A program made the position numbers and the translations under genes. This document shows, in pieces, positions 61,161-64,000 of a stretch of DNA of 64,000 nucleotides. The stretch lies in contig PQWQ01000009.1 in NCBI GenBank assembly GCA_002943765.1, positions 310,001 through 374,000 on the forward strand, read 5' to 3'. Numbering within the stretch: position 1 is the stretch's first letter; each line of letters starts with the position of its first letter. The notes below the pieces were generated by a model that worked only from the letters and a program-made list of their open reading frames with translations, was not told the DNA's origin and ran no database searches. The stretch comes from Psoroptes ovis (Eukaryota > Arthropoda > Arachnida > Sarcoptiformes > Psoroptidae).

Positions 61161-64000
61161 AATAGGCAGGTAGCAGAGTGAAGAGATCATTTCAATTTAA
61201 TTGAAATAGAGACAAATACAGAAAAAATTGAAATGAAAAAAATCAAATGAAAATTTCGTATTTCTACCGTCGAATCGGATGAAAATGTTGGATTCATTAA
61301 AAATTTAAATCCGATTCGAATGAATCAAGAATTTTATAAATTCATTTGAATTTAAATATTCATTCAGATCAAACCAAATCAAAACAAAAAAATTCGCTCA
61401 ATAAATCAGCTAAAAATTTTTGAAATCATTTCCAATTTGTGAACAAGTGTGATCAAATAATAAAATAATCAAGAATAAATCAATCAAAAGTTCAATGTAT
61501 TGATTTGCATATGTTTGTTTGTTTTTTTCGACGAATTTTCAAATGAGTTTTTAATTACTTCATTATTCATATTATTTATTCATCGATTTGTCTAATATTT
61601 TCTTCATAAATTCCTAATGAAACAAAAAATAAATCATTAAATGGTATTCGCTGCTGTCAATAATAATTTACAAGAAGCCATATCCGAGCCACCGACGACG
61701 TAATGCTTGATTGATTTCTACCCTACTAATTTTGATTGATTATATTTCGAGGTTTTTTCATCATCATCATCATCATCAACAACCAACAGCCAAAACAAAA
61801 ACAGAAAAAAGTCTCAATGAACTTTGATTGATTGAAGATGAAATGATTGAAGACTGATAAATGAAAAATTGATAAAATTTACAAAATGAATTATTTACAT
61901 GCGAAAAATTATTGACAACAATTATTGATTGCAAATTAAATGCAAATATCCATAATACAAACACTGGGAATTGTCATCAACGTAGAAATTTTGCCGTGAA
62001 TTTTCTCATATTCAAAATCGTAAGTACGTTTCTTTATAAAATATCATTGTCATTGTCAAAATACCGTTATTTTGTATTTTTCTATGAATGAAATTACGAA
62101 TGATGATTATCAAGAATTGCCATCACGTAGTGTTTTTAATGGTTGAAAATTTTTGAAAAACAAAATTTTTTGAAAAACAAAAAATTATAACAATTATATG
62201 AAATCATTTACGCCCAATTCATTCACAAGATAAATGTGTGATTTATAAGATTATGTAAAAGATATTTTATAATTAAAAATTCTTTCGAAATAATAATAGC
62301 TGGGGTCAGGTCAATTTTCTCTTATTGCTTTGCTTCTGTACATCTATTGAATAATAAATAATATATCGCCCATATAGATTATTATGGAATTATTCTATTC
62401 TATCTATTTAAAAATGAAAATTATCATCTTAATTAAATAAATTGTTTAAGCTAATTATTAGCATCACATTTACATTCGTTCATTCATTCATTCACTCATT
62501 AAGATAACTTGAATGAATTAATAATGAAATTTTTTAAAATCTTCAATATGAATCTTTATATTTTTTCAATAAAAGAATATAAATCACAAATGTATATTGT
62601 GAAATATTAATAGATTTAATTATGTATTTTAATAGTGATAATAACCATAAAGATAACGATAATTATTATGATGATGATGATGGTGATCATCATCATTTAT
62701 TTTCAAGGTCTTATACATCATTTACATTGCATTTAATGTGTGTGTTGATATTATAAGATTTGTTAAATATTTTTTCTATGTTTAATGCTAATTTTCTATC
62801 CAAAGAATTGATGATGATGATGATGATGATGACAAATTATTTCTCGTTTAATTAATTGAATTGAAAAAATTTCTAAATATAACTGGCAATTCTCGATTGC
62901 ATAATATCATCACACATAAATTGATTGATAATCACAAAATTTTGAAACAATTTTGAAAGTGATTACTTATTGTTTATTATTGATTAATGTTGACAATTTA
63001 AAATGAAAAAAATTTGCAAATTTTTGTCATTATTCATTTGTAAACACATGTAAATTTTACAATCTGTAATATAAATCATTTTTTACTATTTTTCTCAAGT
63101 AAATAATTTTTACCGATTAATGGCAATAATTTTTTTTTCAAAATTTATTTAAAAATTAAACGATCACGTGTGACATGAATGAATGAAAGGATTTCATTGT
63201 CTTTTTTATTTTTTGACACAGATGACCGAAACAAATAATTTGAATTATTAGATAATTTAAATAATTTTATTTTCGGTGCACAAACTTTAATATATCACGT
63301 ATTCTTTTGAATTTTTTAAAAATTTTTTTTCTGAACAATTTAAAATCAAAATCGATGCAAAATTCTGCCAGCGAAAAGAACACTGTTGTTTTAATTATGC
63401 ATTCACAATTAACATTGAGAGAGTGATTTAATAGCCCATAGAGCCCCGAAGAGAATTGAAGCAGTAAAACACTTTGAAACACAATAATTTACATCTTACA
63501 AATTGTAAATTACAATTAATTCATTTGAACTATTCATGTTTTTTTTCATGAAAAAGAAAAAAATTCATTTTAAATATTCTTTTCATAAATTTTTTTTTTT
63601 TAAATGATTGTAATTGCAGTTTGTGAATTTATATGACAATTCAACACGTATTCTATTTTTTGATTTTTTTTGTTTTTCGCTGGCAAACAAGCAAGACATG
63701 TGTGTACAATATTGTTTTTCAAAGGTCATCATCATTTTTTCTTAGATTGATCTGAATTAATGTTGGTATAAACTATTTGAAAATTTTTCAGATAGAAAAA
63801 TGAAAAAGAGTTAAGAGAATCTTTGTGATTTTTTGTTAGTTCGGTAGATTTCAGATATAAAATGAAAATGTTTTACGATGAAAAAAATTTTTTTCTTGTA
63901 AATCAAATTTCTAAAAATGAATTGAAATCATCATCGAAAAAATGGATTTAAATTCAGTGAAAAATTTTAAACTCATAAAATTCTTTGACAATTGCTTGTT

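Larger units (their letters stand above)
53612..64000. other. 10-kb stretch without supportable genes
   Basis: AT-rich sequence with frequent runs of A or T and short tandem repeats. Open frames here are short (up to 126 codons), composed of hydrophobic or repeat-driven residues, and show no family motif. Landmarks: T33 at 57362-57394, a perfect AGGTCA palindrome at 56735-56749, GT/AC microsatellites at 60728-60746, 61039-61054 and 61141-61160, a GTT run near 60862-60880, and GAT/CAT runs near 59896, 61757 and 62811. It could be the intron or regulatory region of a gene beyond the window. Confidence 0.5.

Noticed and set aside
60793..61173. 126-codon plus-strand frame with Cys and Val runs
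   Set aside because: It is driven by GTT, GT and AC repeats; overlapping frames are equally long.

Overview
This is an AT-rich eukaryotic nuclear sequence with compact genes. Introns are short (about 50-80 bp, GT..AG), and genes lie close together on both strands. The gene set is metazoan: presenilin, an adhesion GPCR with a GPS site, alpha-SNAP, CLPTM1, LPGAT1, and a minor-spliceosome protein. The style (very AT-rich, tiny introns, Asn/Gln/His-rich low-complexity inserts, a Gly/Tyr-rich secreted protein, a divergent CYP3-clan-like P450) suggests an arthropod, most likely an acariform mite such as a house dust mite. That organism call is inference, not a database match.

Layout. 0-5 kb: an intronless secreted nucleoside hydrolase whose 3' end overlaps an antisense Cys-rich secreted protein, then CLPTM1. 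5-9 kb (minus strand): an FHA-RING ubiquitin ligase and a ZMAT5/U11-U12-20K homologue. 9-12 kb: ER glucosidase II alpha. 12-15 kb (minus): a mitochondrial-type M3 oligopeptidase homologue that has lost its zinc site, divergent from cardiolipin synthase at 15 kb. 16-18 kb: a small basic protein and a tRNA-Arg(ACG). 18-21.4 kb: a latrophilin-like adhesion GPCR. 22-23.6 kb: an SLC18B1-like MFS transporter. 23.8-26.7 kb: a PDPR-like mitochondrial protein. 27-28.7 kb: a cytochrome P450. 29-31.7 kb (minus): alpha-SNAP, with an apparent 2-bp frameshift in this sequence, and a dsRNA-binding-domain protein. 38-40 kb: Golgi class I alpha-mannosidase. 40.4-41.6 kb: presenilin. 43-44.7 kb: LPGAT1-like acyltransferase. 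45-46.5 kb (minus): ISCA2 and a Gly/Tyr-rich secreted protein. 50.4-53.6 kb (minus): a membrane-anchored GAA/maltase-like alpha-glucosidase.

Three long stretches (31.7-38.0, 46.5-50.4 and 53.6-64.0 kb) have no supportable coding sequence. They hold microsatellites, a T33 tract, a G10 tract, a 14-bp perfect inverted repeat, and a perfect IR3 nuclear-receptor palindrome.

Functional themes: N-glycan and glycan trimming (glucosidase II, class I mannosidase, a second GH31 enzyme); mitochondrial functions (cardiolipin synthase, ISCA2, PDPR-like, M3 pseudopeptidase, the first and last with neighbours sharing or close to promoters); and membrane traffic and signalling (alpha-SNAP, CLPTM1, presenilin, adhesion GPCR). 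These are dispersed housekeeping genes, not an operon-like system. Exon boundaries were assigned by reading splice sites and checking that reading frames join; family names come from recognised motifs and remembered homology, with no search run.
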